Assembly: GCA_015231665.1 (NCBI GenBank)
Contig: JADGBD010000036.1
Location: 3,749-11,731, forward strand
DNA: 7,983 nt
From: Gammaproteobacteria bacterium
GTDB taxonomy: Bacteria > Pseudomonadota > Gammaproteobacteria > Chromatiales > Chromatiaceae
Reading direction: 5' to 3'
The notes below the pieces were generated by a model. It ran no database searches, had not been told where the DNA came from, and was given only the letters and a program-made list of their open reading frames with translations. Below, piece by piece: positions 1 to 4,699 of this stretch (within the stretch, counting starts at the first letter, position 1; each line of letters begins with the position of its first letter). The translations under genes and the position numbers were made by a program.

Positions 1-192
1 GACGGCGCTAACCACGGTGGCGACACCGGCGCCGGCGGCTTCCTTGGAGGTGTTGAGGGCTGCTTCCTGAGCGCTGATCAGGCCGTCCTGATGGTCCTTG
101 TAGTTCTTGGCGGCAGCGCCTGCGCCACCAACGATGGCACCAAACACGCCAATACCACCGGTGGATTGAGCCAGATGTGCAGCTAGGTTCAT
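1..192 (-). CDS. mamC: MamC (Mms13-like) magnetosome membrane protein, N-terminal part
   Basis: Only the first 64 codons lie in the window; the gene runs off the left edge. MamC is a small two-helix protein of the magnetosome membrane that helps control magnetite crystal size. Residues 12-28 (GGIGVFGAIVGGAGAAA) form the first membrane helix and match the family's VGVLGALVGGAAALAKN-type helix. Residues 29-53 form the loop between helices, with QEAALNTSKEAAGAG aligning to the family's TEAAIDTGKE region. The second helix begins near residue 54. The ATG at 190-192 has an AAGGA ribosome site (199-203 on the minus strand) six bases upstream. The gene diverges from an LG-repeat protein and mamD, so members of the mamGFDC group are together but rearranged. 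In the loop, the glutamate (E43) is kept, but the position four residues later, Asp in the MamC proteins I recall, is Asn47. The family call is by remembered similarity, without a search. Confidence 0.85.
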   Translation of the reverse strand, partial: MNLAAHLAQSTGGIGVFGAIVGGAGAAAKNYKDHQDGLISAQEAALNTSKEAAGAGVATVVSAV

Positions 193-261
193 GTGCGTTC
201 CTTTATATAGTGTGGGGTTATTCCGTGCCGCTGGAGCACAGCATTAAAGATTCGGGCGGCC

Positions 262-290
262 AGTATCTTTCGCTCGCCTGCCCTTGTCAA
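262..290 (-). promoter_or_regulatory. Sigma70-type promoter for mamC
   Basis: Read on the minus strand, a perfect TTGACA -35 box (285-290) is followed by a 17-base spacer and GATACT (262-267), which matches four of six -10 positions. Transcription would start near 255, giving a leader of about 60 nt before the mamC ATG. The spacing and the exact -35 box make this a good candidate, but it has not been tested experimentally. Confidence 0.55.
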
Positions 291-342
291 ACCTGCAGTG
301 GCAAAAGTTCCCTGGTAGCTGGCCCAAAGCTTATTGCAAATA

Positions 343-402
343 ATTCGCAAAAACTATTGACACTGGATGCCTCACCAACTAACCTAATTGCGAATCGTTA
401 GT
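343..402. promoter_or_regulatory. Dyads overlapping the plus-strand promoter (possible operator)
   Basis: ATTCGCAA (343-350) and its exact reverse complement TTGCGAAT (388-395) flank the -35 and -10 boxes of the plus-strand promoter. A second perfect pair, ACTAAC (378-383) and GTTAGT (397-402), straddles the -10 box and the expected start site. A repressor or activator could bind here. Neither dyad looks like a convincing Fur, FNR or CRP site, so the regulator is unknown. Confidence 0.35.
357..385 (+). promoter_or_regulatory. Sigma70-type promoter for the small LG-repeat gene
   Basis: A perfect TTGACA (357-362), a 17-base spacer and TAACCT (380-385) form a plausible promoter. The -10 box keeps the important T1, A2 and T6. 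Transcription would start near 392, about 48 nt before the ATG at 440. It faces away from the mamC promoter, with 66 bp between the two -35 boxes. Confidence 0.55.
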
Positions 403-439
403 ATTACCAAACCCGCATTTCCTTTTGGAGGCTAAAGCC

Positions 440-676
440 ATGTCCCACTACCGCTGGATGAAGAATCGCAACCGCAATCATCGCATCTCCTCCGCTCTGG
501 CGGCCTCCCCCATAGGTGCAGGCGCGGCAGTCAAGGGCGGCCTGATCATGAAGGGCGCACTGCTGGCTAAGCTGGGCCTGGGTCTGGCCAGCCTGGTGCC
601 CGGCGTTATTGCCGTCGCCGGTGGCGTCGCCCTGCACCAGAGCTTTGTTCAACGCAACAAGGGTATGAGCGCGTAA
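440..676 (+). CDS. Small Leu-Gly-repeat membrane protein, MamG/Mms6-like
   Basis: This is a 78-aa protein. I chose the ATG at 440 because GGAGG (427-431) lies eight bases upstream; an in-frame TTG at 425 would overlap that site. Residues 1-17 are strongly basic (RWMKNRNRNHR). After an Ala/Gly-rich stretch comes a hydrophobic segment at about residues 40-66, with LGLGLASLVPGVIAVAGG. It aligns with the LGLGLGAWGPVILGLVG segment shared by Mms6, MamG and the MamD C-terminus. In that family this segment anchors the protein in the magnetosome membrane and may drive self-assembly. The AWG of the motif is replaced by SLV. The C-terminus (FVQRNKGMSA) is short and basic, so the acidic iron-binding tail of Mms6 is absent and the protein is closer to MamG in size. 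Its position between mamC and mamD, where the classic mamGFDC order has mamG, supports a MamG-like role. The gene is well supported; the exact orthology is not. Confidence 0.72.
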   Translation: MSHYRWMKNRNRNHRISSALAASPIGAGAAVKGGLIMKGALLAKLGLGLASLVPGVIAVAGGVALHQSFVQRNKGMSA

Positions 677-685
677 CGATCTAGC

Positions 686-718
686 CAGGGCAGAGGCACC
701 TGATGCCCTGAGCAGGTG
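686..718 (+). promoter_or_regulatory. Interleaved inverted repeats, possible RNA pseudoknot
   Basis: CAGGGCA (686-692) pairs exactly with TGCCCTG (704-710). CACCTG (697-702), inside that loop, pairs exactly with CAGGTG (713-718). The interleaved order fits an H-type pseudoknot or two mutually exclusive hairpins. The last base abuts a GGAGG ribosome site (718-722). No U-tract follows, so it is not a standard terminator. Confidence 0.35.
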
Positions 719-727
719 GAGGAATTG

Positions 728-769
728 ATGATTTTCATCGCCGGCAGCCTGGATCCCTATCTAAGATAA
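728..769 (+). CDS. Possible 13-codon leader peptide upstream of mamD
   Basis: The ATG at 728 has GGAGGA (718-723) at ideal spacing and opens a 13-codon frame, MIFIAGSLDPYLR, ending in TAA. It lies between the small LG protein and mamD, directly after the possible pseudoknot. The ribosome site is among the best in the window, but so short a frame may arise by chance, and no run of one amino acid suggests attenuation. Translation is speculative. Confidence 0.22.
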   Translation: MIFIAGSLDPYLR

Positions 770-832
770 GCGCAGATGACACTCAATGGCTGAAATCCTC
801 GGCCGTTGGGTGTTTCTGCGCGTTATTTTCTC

Positions 833-841
833 TGTTATGAT
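833..841 (+). promoter_or_regulatory. Extended -10 promoter candidate for mamD
   Basis: TG-T-TATGAT (833-841) is a complete extended -10 element. The hexamer at -35 distance (TTTCTG, 813-818) is poor, which is acceptable for this promoter class. Transcription would start near 848, giving mamD a leader of about 124 nt that contains the hairpin at 902-936. It would let mamD be transcribed separately from the upstream small gene. Confidence 0.45.
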
Positions 842-901
842 TCCCCCACATTTAGCCTGCATTGGCGCTGCGACCTGAGAGTCGAGGCCCCGCGGCTGCC
901 T

Positions 902-936
902 TGGGTCTGGATTTTTCGCCTCATCATCCAGACCCA
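902..936 (+). promoter_or_regulatory. Perfect 11-bp hairpin in the mamD leader
   Basis: TGGGTCTGGAT (902-912) and ATCCAGACCCA (926-936) are exact reverse complements separated by 13 bases. No U-tract follows on either strand, so this is not an ordinary terminator. It ends 35 bases before the mamD ATG, leaving the ribosome site (GGAG, 962-965) free. An mRNA-stabilizing structure or a protein-binding dyad are possible roles. Confidence 0.4.
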
Positions 937-971
937 GACGGATTCAATACTAACCTCATGTGGAGTGGAAA

Positions 972-1955
972 ATGGCTGCAGAAATCGTTATGGCTCAGGT
1001 AGATGGTGCTGCTCAAGTATCGCAGCTGCTGGCTGCTTCCGGCAGCAAGACCTTCACCGTCGGCAAGGTTGCCACCGCCGCTGGTGCGGGCAACAACACC
1101 ATCCTCACTCTCACCCCGGCCAAGGGCGGCGCCGCGATTGCAGTCAAGCTTGAAGGTGCGCGTCAGGCGGCTGAGCTGTCTGCTCTGGTGGGCAAGACGG
1201 TCGCCGTTGGCAAGCCGACGATGATGGCGGGTGCAGCCGCGGCCAACAACTGGCTGATCTTCCAGCCAGTGGGTGCCGGTGCGGTCAAGGCCGCTGCCGG
1301 ATCGGCCACCTTGCTCAAGCTTGAAGGCGCTCGTCAGGGGATGCAGGCTGCTGCCCTGACCGGACAGAAATTTACCGTGGTGCAGCCGGTGATGGCGGGC
1401 AATATCCCCGGTTCCACCCTGTTTCTCCAGCCCGCCGGTGGCGGTGACATCGTCGCCATCAAGCTGGCCAATGGCACCATGGCCTCCAATCTGGTGGGCA
1501 AGACCGTGATGGTCGGCAAGGCCCCCACCATTGCCGGTGGCAATGCCGCCAACTGGCTGGTGCTCAAGCCCGCTGGCAGCGCTACCGCCGTCAAGGCGGC
1601 CGGTGCTGCGGCCGGTGCCAAGACCGCAGGCGCGACCGCCGCCAAGGCCACCGCGCCGATGATCAAGATGCAGACCGTGGCCCTGACCACGACTACGACC
1701 GGAGCCACGACTGGCGCTGCGACTGGTGTTACCCAGGCAGCTACCGCCGGCAAGACCCTGGCAGCAGGCTCCGCCGCCAAGACGGTTGCCGCCAGCGGCA
1801 CCATCTGGAAGGGCACCGGCCTGAGCCTGGGGCTCGGCCTGGGTCTGGGCGCCTGGGGTCCGGTGATCCTGGCCGGTGTCGGTGCCAGCGCTGCCTACGG
1901 CTACTGGCGCAGCAAGCGCAATGCCGCCGATGATGTGGTGGTGCAGGAAGCCTGA
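972..1955 (+). CDS. mamD: MamD (Mms7-like) magnetosome membrane protein
   Basis: This 327-aa protein is close to the usual length (a little over 300). MamD is a magnetosome-membrane protein tightly bound to magnetite and affects crystal size. The ATG at 972 has GGAG (962-965) six bases upstream and gives an N-terminus that aligns with known MamD; GTG 960 overlaps the ribosome site. The first 205 residues are four degenerate repeats, three of them opening with KLEGA, KLEGA and KLANG (residues 59, 116, 164). Each has a GKTVxVGKP-like strand, an Ala/Gly/Asn turn and a hydrophobic strand such as NWLIFQP or NWLVLKP. An Ala/Thr/Lys-rich linker follows (about 205-278). The C-terminus carries the silk-like SLGLGLGLGAWGPVILAG segment (285-302), a membrane helix reaching about residue 312, a basic RSKR and a short acidic tail (DD, E). 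Mms6 and MamG share this LG motif. The motif makes the family call very strong. Low-complexity composition is typical of MamD. Confidence 0.92.
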   Translation: MAAEIVMAQVDGAAQVSQLLAASGSKTFTVGKVATAAGAGNNTILTLTPAKGGAAIAVKLEGARQAAELSALVGKTVAVGKPTMMAGAAAANNWLIFQPVGAGAVKAAAGSATLLKLEGARQGMQAAALTGQKFTVVQPVMAGNIPGSTLFLQPAGGGDIVAIKLANGTMASNLVGKTVMVGKAPTIAGGNAANWLVLKPAGSATAVKAAGAAAGAKTAGATAAKATAPMIKMQTVALTTTTTGATTGAATGVTQAATAGKTLAAGSAAKTVAASGTIWKGTGLSLGLGLGLGAWGPVILAGVGASAAYGYWRSKRNAADDVVVQEA

Positions 1956-1975
1956 TCTGTAGTTTGACCCCATGG

Positions 1976-1997
1976 CAGGTCAGCGACAGCTGACCTG
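1976..1997 (+). other. Perfect 9-bp hairpin after mamD
   Basis: CAGGTCAGC and GCTGACCTG form a perfect stem around a GACA loop, starting 20 bases after the mamD stop. No U-tract follows; the intrinsic terminator starts nine bases later. It may protect the mRNA 3' end. Confidence 0.5.
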
Positions 1998-2005
1998 TCC
2001 GATGG

Positions 2006-2045
2006 CAAGAGGCCGGCCCGCAAGGGTTTCGGCCTTCTTGTTTTT
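2006..2045 (+). terminator. Intrinsic terminator of mamD
   Basis: CAAGAGGCCG (2006-2015) pairs with CGGCCTTCTTG (2030-2040) with one bulged T. An inner CCC-GCAA-GGG extends the fold, and five Ts follow (2041-2045). This is a good rho-independent terminator and marks the end of the mamD transcript. Confidence 0.8.
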
Positions 2046-2070
2046 ACCCGGCTGAGAAGTTTATCTTGCG

Positions 2071-2238
2071 ATGAAGTGGCCTGAGATCAACTGGAAAATG
2101 CTGCTGTGGGTGCTGCTGGTGATCGTCGTGATCAAGTGGGTCAGCCTGTGCCGTGCCGTGCCGGTGTTTCAGGAGATCAATGAGCAGATCGATCGCAGCG
2201 CCGATGGCGCCGCCGAGGCCCCTCGGCTTGAGCGCTAG
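2071..2238 (+). CDS. Hypothetical 55-aa single-pass membrane protein
   Basis: The frame encodes 55 residues. The N-terminus has three Trp (MKWPEINW), followed by one hydrophobic helix at about residues 10-26 (MLLWVLLVIVVIKWVSL). The polar tail is rich in Glu, Asp and Arg (EINEQIDRSADGAAEA). This is a coherent small membrane-protein design, with the charged part about 30 residues long. I do not recognise a family, and it does not match MamI, MamL or the LG proteins. The ribosome site is weak (GAGAAG 11 bases upstream), and the mamD terminator separates it from the magnetosome genes, so it needs its own promoter, which I could not find. A start at Met10 is possible but would cut into the helix. 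It ends 18 bp before an interspersed repeat. Confidence 0.5.
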   Translation: MKWPEINWKMLLWVLLVIVVIKWVSLCRAVPVFQEINEQIDRSADGAAEAPRLER

Positions 2239-2256
2239 CTATAAAATCCAATGCAT

Positions 2257-2357
2257 GACGCAGAGGGCGCCAATAAGTTGTCGTTAATGGGGTATCTGCG
2301 GGAGAAGCAAAATTGAAATCTCCGCGTGCTCTGCGCTCCTTTGCGGCCTCTGCGTCC
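2257..2357. repeat. Palindromic interspersed repeat, copy 1
   Basis: GACGCAGAGGGCGC (2257-2270) at the left is matched in inverted orientation by a longer right arm (2320-2357) ending in CTCTGCGTCC. Over 35 bases the right arm matches the arm at 7949-7983 at 32 positions. The centre (2271-2319) is unrelated to the other copies. It fills the gap between the converging 55-aa ORF and the ABC ATPase gene. The ends resemble those of a miniature inverted-repeat element; no transposase is visible. Confidence 0.65.
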
Positions 2358-2367
2358 TGATTGAATT

Positions 2368-2380
2368 CCGGCTTCGCCGG
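2368..2380. repeat. Short CCGGC-TTC-GCCGG hairpin repeat
   Basis: CCGGC (2368-2372) and GCCGG (2376-2380) flank a 3-base loop, just outside the repeat arm and two bases from the ABC ATPase stop codon. A nearly identical hairpin in the same context (ATTCCGGCTT...GCCGGGCT) lies before gltA at 6418-6430. It could stabilise the 3' end of the ABC transcript, but no clear U-tract follows on the minus strand. Confidence 0.45.
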
Positions 2381-2382
2381 GC

Positions 2383-3471
2383 TCAAAGGCTGTAGGCCCG
2401 TCCCAGGTCCACCGGTGCTTCTTCTCCGGGTCTGAACACCATCAGATGCTCCATTTCCACCCGAAAGCAGAAGCTCTTGCCGCGGGGCAGGTCGATGTGG
2501 CTGGGGGCGAGCACCGGCGCCACCGAGCCTTCCTCCAGGCGCAGGCGGTAGTCGATATGGCTGCCCTGAAAGCGCTTGCGGATGATGGTGCCGCAGCGGA
2601 TGCTGCGCTTGTCGTAGCTCAGCTGTTCCGGGCGCAGGAGAAATTCGATTGGCTTGCCGGTGCGGACCCAGTCGTTCTCGGCGCTGAATTGGAGGGTGCC
2701 GAGCTCTGAGCTGAGGGTGTTGTCGGGGTGAACAAAGCCCTCGAGGAGGACGCCGTTGCCGGTCAGGCGGGCAACTTCGCGGTGGGCTGGCTGATGGTAC
2801 AGGGCTTGGGGGCTGTCCCACTGCAGCAGGCGGTCACCGCTGAATACCGCCATCTGCTGGGCGAGGGCAAAGCTGGCGTTGAGGCTGCTGCTGGTGATCA
2901 GGCAGGTCAGGCCCTGCTGTTCAACCAGCTGTTCGATCTCATCCACCAGGTCCAGGTGCTGACGGTCAGGGTAGGGGGCAAAGGGTTCCTCCCAGAGCAG
3001 CAGCTGCGGCCGGCTCACCAGGGCGCGCGCCAGGGCGGTGCGCTGGCGCTGTACGGCGGACAGGTGGAAAGCGGGCAGGTCGGCGATTTCTTCCAGCTCC
3101 AGATCTTCCAGAATATCGGTCACCCAGGCCTGACGCTCGCGCTTTTTCAGGTTGCGCACCGCCAGGGCGATGTTGTCGGCGACACTGAGATGGGGAATCA
3201 GGGTGGGGTTGGCGCTGACCAGGCTGCAGCTGCGCTTTTGCGCCGGGGTCTGGTGGCTGGGGTTGGCAATGAGATCGCCGGCGAGGACAATCTTGCCGGC
3301 ATCGACAGGGATTTCGCCCTGAATCGCCGCCAGAATGCTCTGGGCAATGCTGCAGCCCTGGGTCAGGATGATCGAAATCTGCCCCTCCACCAGACGAAAG
3401 CTCAGGGGGGTGCGGATCGGCTGGGGCGCTGTCAGGCAGCGGATGTTCTCGACTTTCAGTAGGTTGGCCAT
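2383..3471 (-). CDS. Degenerate Fbp/Pot-type ABC ATPase with TOBE-like C-terminus
   Basis: This 362-aa protein has the length and domain order of ferric-iron (FbpC) or polyamine/sulfate importer ATPases: an ABC domain at about residues 6-238, then a TOBE-like domain at about 240-350 (with EFLLRPEQL). The fold is clear from IPHLSVADNIA (92-102), ALARAL (146-151), EEPF (161-164) and ALYHQP (223-228). The nucleotide-handling motifs are not intact. The Walker A GPSGCGKTT position reads TQGCSIAQS (37-45), so Lys is Ala43. The Q-loop Gln is Ala87. LSGGQ is LSAVQ (137-141). The Walker B Asp is Glu161, with catalytic Glu162 kept. The H-loop His is Ser194. The frame is uninterrupted, so this looks like a selected non-catalytic homologue rather than simple decay. 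No permease or binding-protein gene is nearby. It diverges from algR. The ribosome site is weak, so the start is only probable. The substrate is unknown; a link to iron is only a guess. Confidence 0.85.
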   Translation of the reverse strand: MANLLKVENIRCLTAPQPIRTPLSFRLVEGQISIILTQGCSIAQSILAAIQGEIPVDAGKIVLAGDLIANPSHQTPAQKRSCSLVSANPTLIPHLSVADNIALAVRNLKKRERQAWVTDILEDLELEEIADLPAFHLSAVQRQRTALARALVSRPQLLLWEEPFAPYPDRQHLDLVDEIEQLVEQQGLTCLITSSSLNASFALAQQMAVFSGDRLLQWDSPQALYHQPAHREVARLTGNGVLLEGFVHPDNTLSSELGTLQFSAENDWVRTGKPIEFLLRPEQLSYDKRSIRCGTIIRKRFQGSHIDYRLRLEEGSVAPVLAPSHIDLPRGKSFCFRVEMEHLMVFRPGEEAPVDLGRAYSL

Positions 3472-3517
3472 GGGCGCTAGGTTCTCACGTACGGCCCTTG
3501 GATGACAACCGTCAGAA

Positions 3518-3562
3518 AAGTTTGAAGTGGCAAGGTTGAAGTTTGAAGATGGGAGTTGGAAG
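3518..3562. repeat. Imperfect AAGTTTGAAG repeats between ABC and algR
   Basis: Four units resembling AAGTTTGAAG occur at 3518-3527, 3532-3541, 3539-3548 (overlapping the second) and 3553-3562 (GAGTTGGAAG). The 109-bp gap must contain the divergent promoters for the ABC gene and algR. I saw no strong -35/-10 pair. The repeats could be binding sites for a regulator or merely low-complexity sequence. Confidence 0.4.
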
Positions 3563-3583
3563 TTCTATTCCTGAGGTCGGATG

Positions 3584-4327
3584 ATGCGGATTCTCATAGC
3601 AGATGATGAACCCCTGGCTCGCGCCCGGCTGGCCAGCCTGGTGGCGGAAATCGGCCCGCCCTGGGAACTGGTGGCGGAGCTGGCCGATGGTGAGGCGGTG
3701 CTGCGCCGCTGCGGCGAGGGCGATATTGACCTGGTGCTGCTGGATATTCGCATGCCCGGGCTGGATGGCATCAGCGCTGCGGCCCGGTTGCAGCAACTGG
3801 AGACGCCGCCGGTGGTGATCTTCACCACCGCCTATTCCGAACGGGCGCTGGATGCCTTTGATCAGCAGGCGAGCGACTATTTGCTCAAGCCCATCCGCAA
3901 GGAGCGGCTGCAGAAGTCCCTGGATCGGGCGCTGGGGCTGAGTCGGGTGCAGCGGCAAAGCCTGCAGCTGGCGCCGCTGCCGGTGCTGCCAGTGCTGGAG
4001 GACGCGGTCTGCGTGCGCTTGCGCGGCGAGTTGTTGCGTATCGAGCTGGCGGATATCTACTTTTTTCGCGCCGAAGACAAGTACGTGGTGGTGCGCCACC
4101 GCGGCGGTGAGGCCCTGCTGGAGGATAGCCTCAAGGTCCTGGAGCAGCGGTTTGGCCAGGGTTTTCTGCGTATCCACCGCAATGCCCTGGTTAATCTGGC
4201 CTTTCTCGCCGGACTGAAAAAAGACCGCGCCGGCCACCCCTGCGCCCTGCTCAAGGAATGCGACCAATGCCTGGAAGTGAGCCGACGTCTGCTGCCCAAT
4301 GTGCGCCAATGGTTAAAAGGCGCTTGA
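3584..4327 (+). CDS. algR: AlgR-like LytTR response regulator
   Basis: A two-component response regulator and DNA-binding transcription factor of 247 aa, the usual AlgR length. The receiver domain covers about residues 1-120 with the acidic pocket D7/D8, phospho-acceptor D54 (VLLDIRMPG), switch residues T82 and Y99, and K102 (YLLKP). The LytTR DNA-binding domain covers about 138-245, with IYFFRAEDKYVVVRH and the hallmark FLRIHRNALVN. Similarity to Pseudomonas AlgR runs the full length. Two ATGs are adjacent (3581, 3584). GAGG (3573-3576) sits four bases before the first and seven before the second, and the second gives the AlgR-like MRILIADDEP start, so I use 3584. The partner kinase gene (algZ/fimS) is absent next to it; the neighbours are a divergent ABC protein and rpmE. 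In Pseudomonas AlgR controls alginate, type IV pili and virulence; targets here cannot be read from the sequence. Confidence 0.88.
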   Translation: MRILIADDEPLARARLASLVAEIGPPWELVAELADGEAVLRRCGEGDIDLVLLDIRMPGLDGISAAARLQQLETPPVVIFTTAYSERALDAFDQQASDYLLKPIRKERLQKSLDRALGLSRVQRQSLQLAPLPVLPVLEDAVCVRLRGELLRIELADIYFFRAEDKYVVVRHRGGEALLEDSLKVLEQRFGQGFLRIHRNALVNLAFLAGLKKDRAGHPCALLKECDQCLEVSRRLLPNVRQWLKGA

Positions 4328-4351
4328 GTTTTTCTCTCGGGTCACTATAAT
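4324..4351 (+). promoter_or_regulatory. Promoter of rpmE
   Basis: TTGAGT (4324-4329), a 16-base spacer and a perfect TATAAT (4346-4351) form the strongest promoter in the window. The -35 box overlaps the algR stop codon. Transcription would start near 4358, giving a leader of about 39 nt. Strong transcription suits a ribosomal protein gene. Confidence 0.75.
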
Positions 4352-4396
4352 TCCGTGCTCCGCGTTTTGCGACCAACTCAACATCTGGACAGAGAC

Positions 4397-4600
4397 ATGA
4401 AGGCCGATATTCATCCCAACTACAAAGAAGTCAAGGTTGTTTGCAGTTGTGGCAACAGCTTTACCACCCGTTCCACCCTGGGTCAGGCAGAGCTGCAGGT
4501 TGAAGTCTGCTCGTCCTGCCACCCCTTCTACACCGGCAAGCAGAAGATTGTTGACACTGCAGGCCGAGTGGATAAGTTCCGCCGCAAGTACAGCCGCTGA
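4397..4600 (+). CDS. rpmE: 50S ribosomal protein L31, zinc-binding type
   Basis: L31 (67 aa) is a large-subunit protein that bridges to the 30S subunit. The start at 4397 gives [14 protein letters not shown], matching the E. coli MKKDIHPKYEEI start. Four zinc ligands are present, C16 and C18 (CSCG) and C38 and C41 ([12 protein letters not shown]), so this is the zinc-containing form rather than the cysteine-less paralogue used in zinc limitation. The C-terminal [16 protein letters not shown] is typical. The gene has its own promoter and terminator, so it is monocistronic. In Pseudomonas rpmE also lies a few genes before a short malic enzyme, so this order is a conserved chromosomal context. 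Confidence 0.97.
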   Translation: MKADIHPNYKEVKVVCSCGNSFTTRSTLGQAELQVEVCSSCHPFYTGKQKIVDTAGRVDKFRRKYSR

Positions 4601-4622
4601 TTACAGCCGGCTGGTTTTGCAG

Positions 4623-4649
4623 AAAAGGCGCCGAAAGGCGCCTTTTTTT
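4623..4649 (+). terminator. Intrinsic terminator of rpmE
   Basis: AAAAGGCGCC (4623-4632) and GGCGCCTTTT (4637-4646) form a perfect 10-bp stem around a GAAA tetraloop, with Ts running to 4649. It lies 22 bases after the rpmE stop. The A- and T-tracts on both sides could also let it work on the opposite strand. Confidence 0.9.
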
Positions 4650-4662
4650 GTGTGCGCTTGGG

Positions 4663-4668
4663 TACAAT
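4663..4668 (+). promoter_or_regulatory. Weak -10 candidate for the malic enzyme gene
   Basis: TACAAT (4663-4668) matches five of six -10 positions and would place the start site near 4675, about 25 nt before the ATG at 4700. No good -35 box lies at the right distance; the position falls in the rpmE terminator. If real, it rules out the upstream ATG at 4667 as the start. Confidence 0.3.
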
Positions 4669-4699
4669 GAGCACTCCAATTGATTCGGGGCCCAGGACC

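Noticed and set aside
199..211. TATATA as a -10 box for mamC
   Set aside because: It overlaps the ribosome site and would leave almost no leader; no -35 box is at the right distance, whereas the pair at 262-290 fits well.
331..350. Fur box in the AT-rich stretch between mamC and the small LG gene
   Set aside because: An iron-regulated site would be attractive here, but TTATTGCAAATAATTCGCAA matches the GATAATGATAATCATTATC consensus too poorly.
177..401. 74-codon plus-strand frame across the mamC start and divergent promoters
   Set aside because: It overlaps the mamC N-terminus antisense and both promoters, has no ribosome site and lacks coding character.
924..1973. Long minus-strand open frame (349 codons) opposite mamD
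   Set aside because: It is a shadow of the GC-rich, Ala/Gly-repeat mamD gene. Its product is low-complexity Gly/His/Gln/Arg with no recognisable domain, and the plus strand encodes a clear MamD.
2728..3462. Plus-strand open frame of 244 codons opposite the ABC ATPase
   Set aside because: It is a shadow of the minus-strand gene, whose ABC fold is unmistakable despite lost motifs; the plus product has no domain.
2383..3471. ABC gene as a pseudogene
   Set aside because: The motifs are lost, but 362 codons are open, the length equals that of intact relatives and the fold-defining positions are kept, so a functional non-catalytic protein is more likely.
3512..4309. Minus-strand open frame opposite algR
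   Set aside because: Gln/His-rich shadow frame; AlgR motifs are complete on the plus strand.
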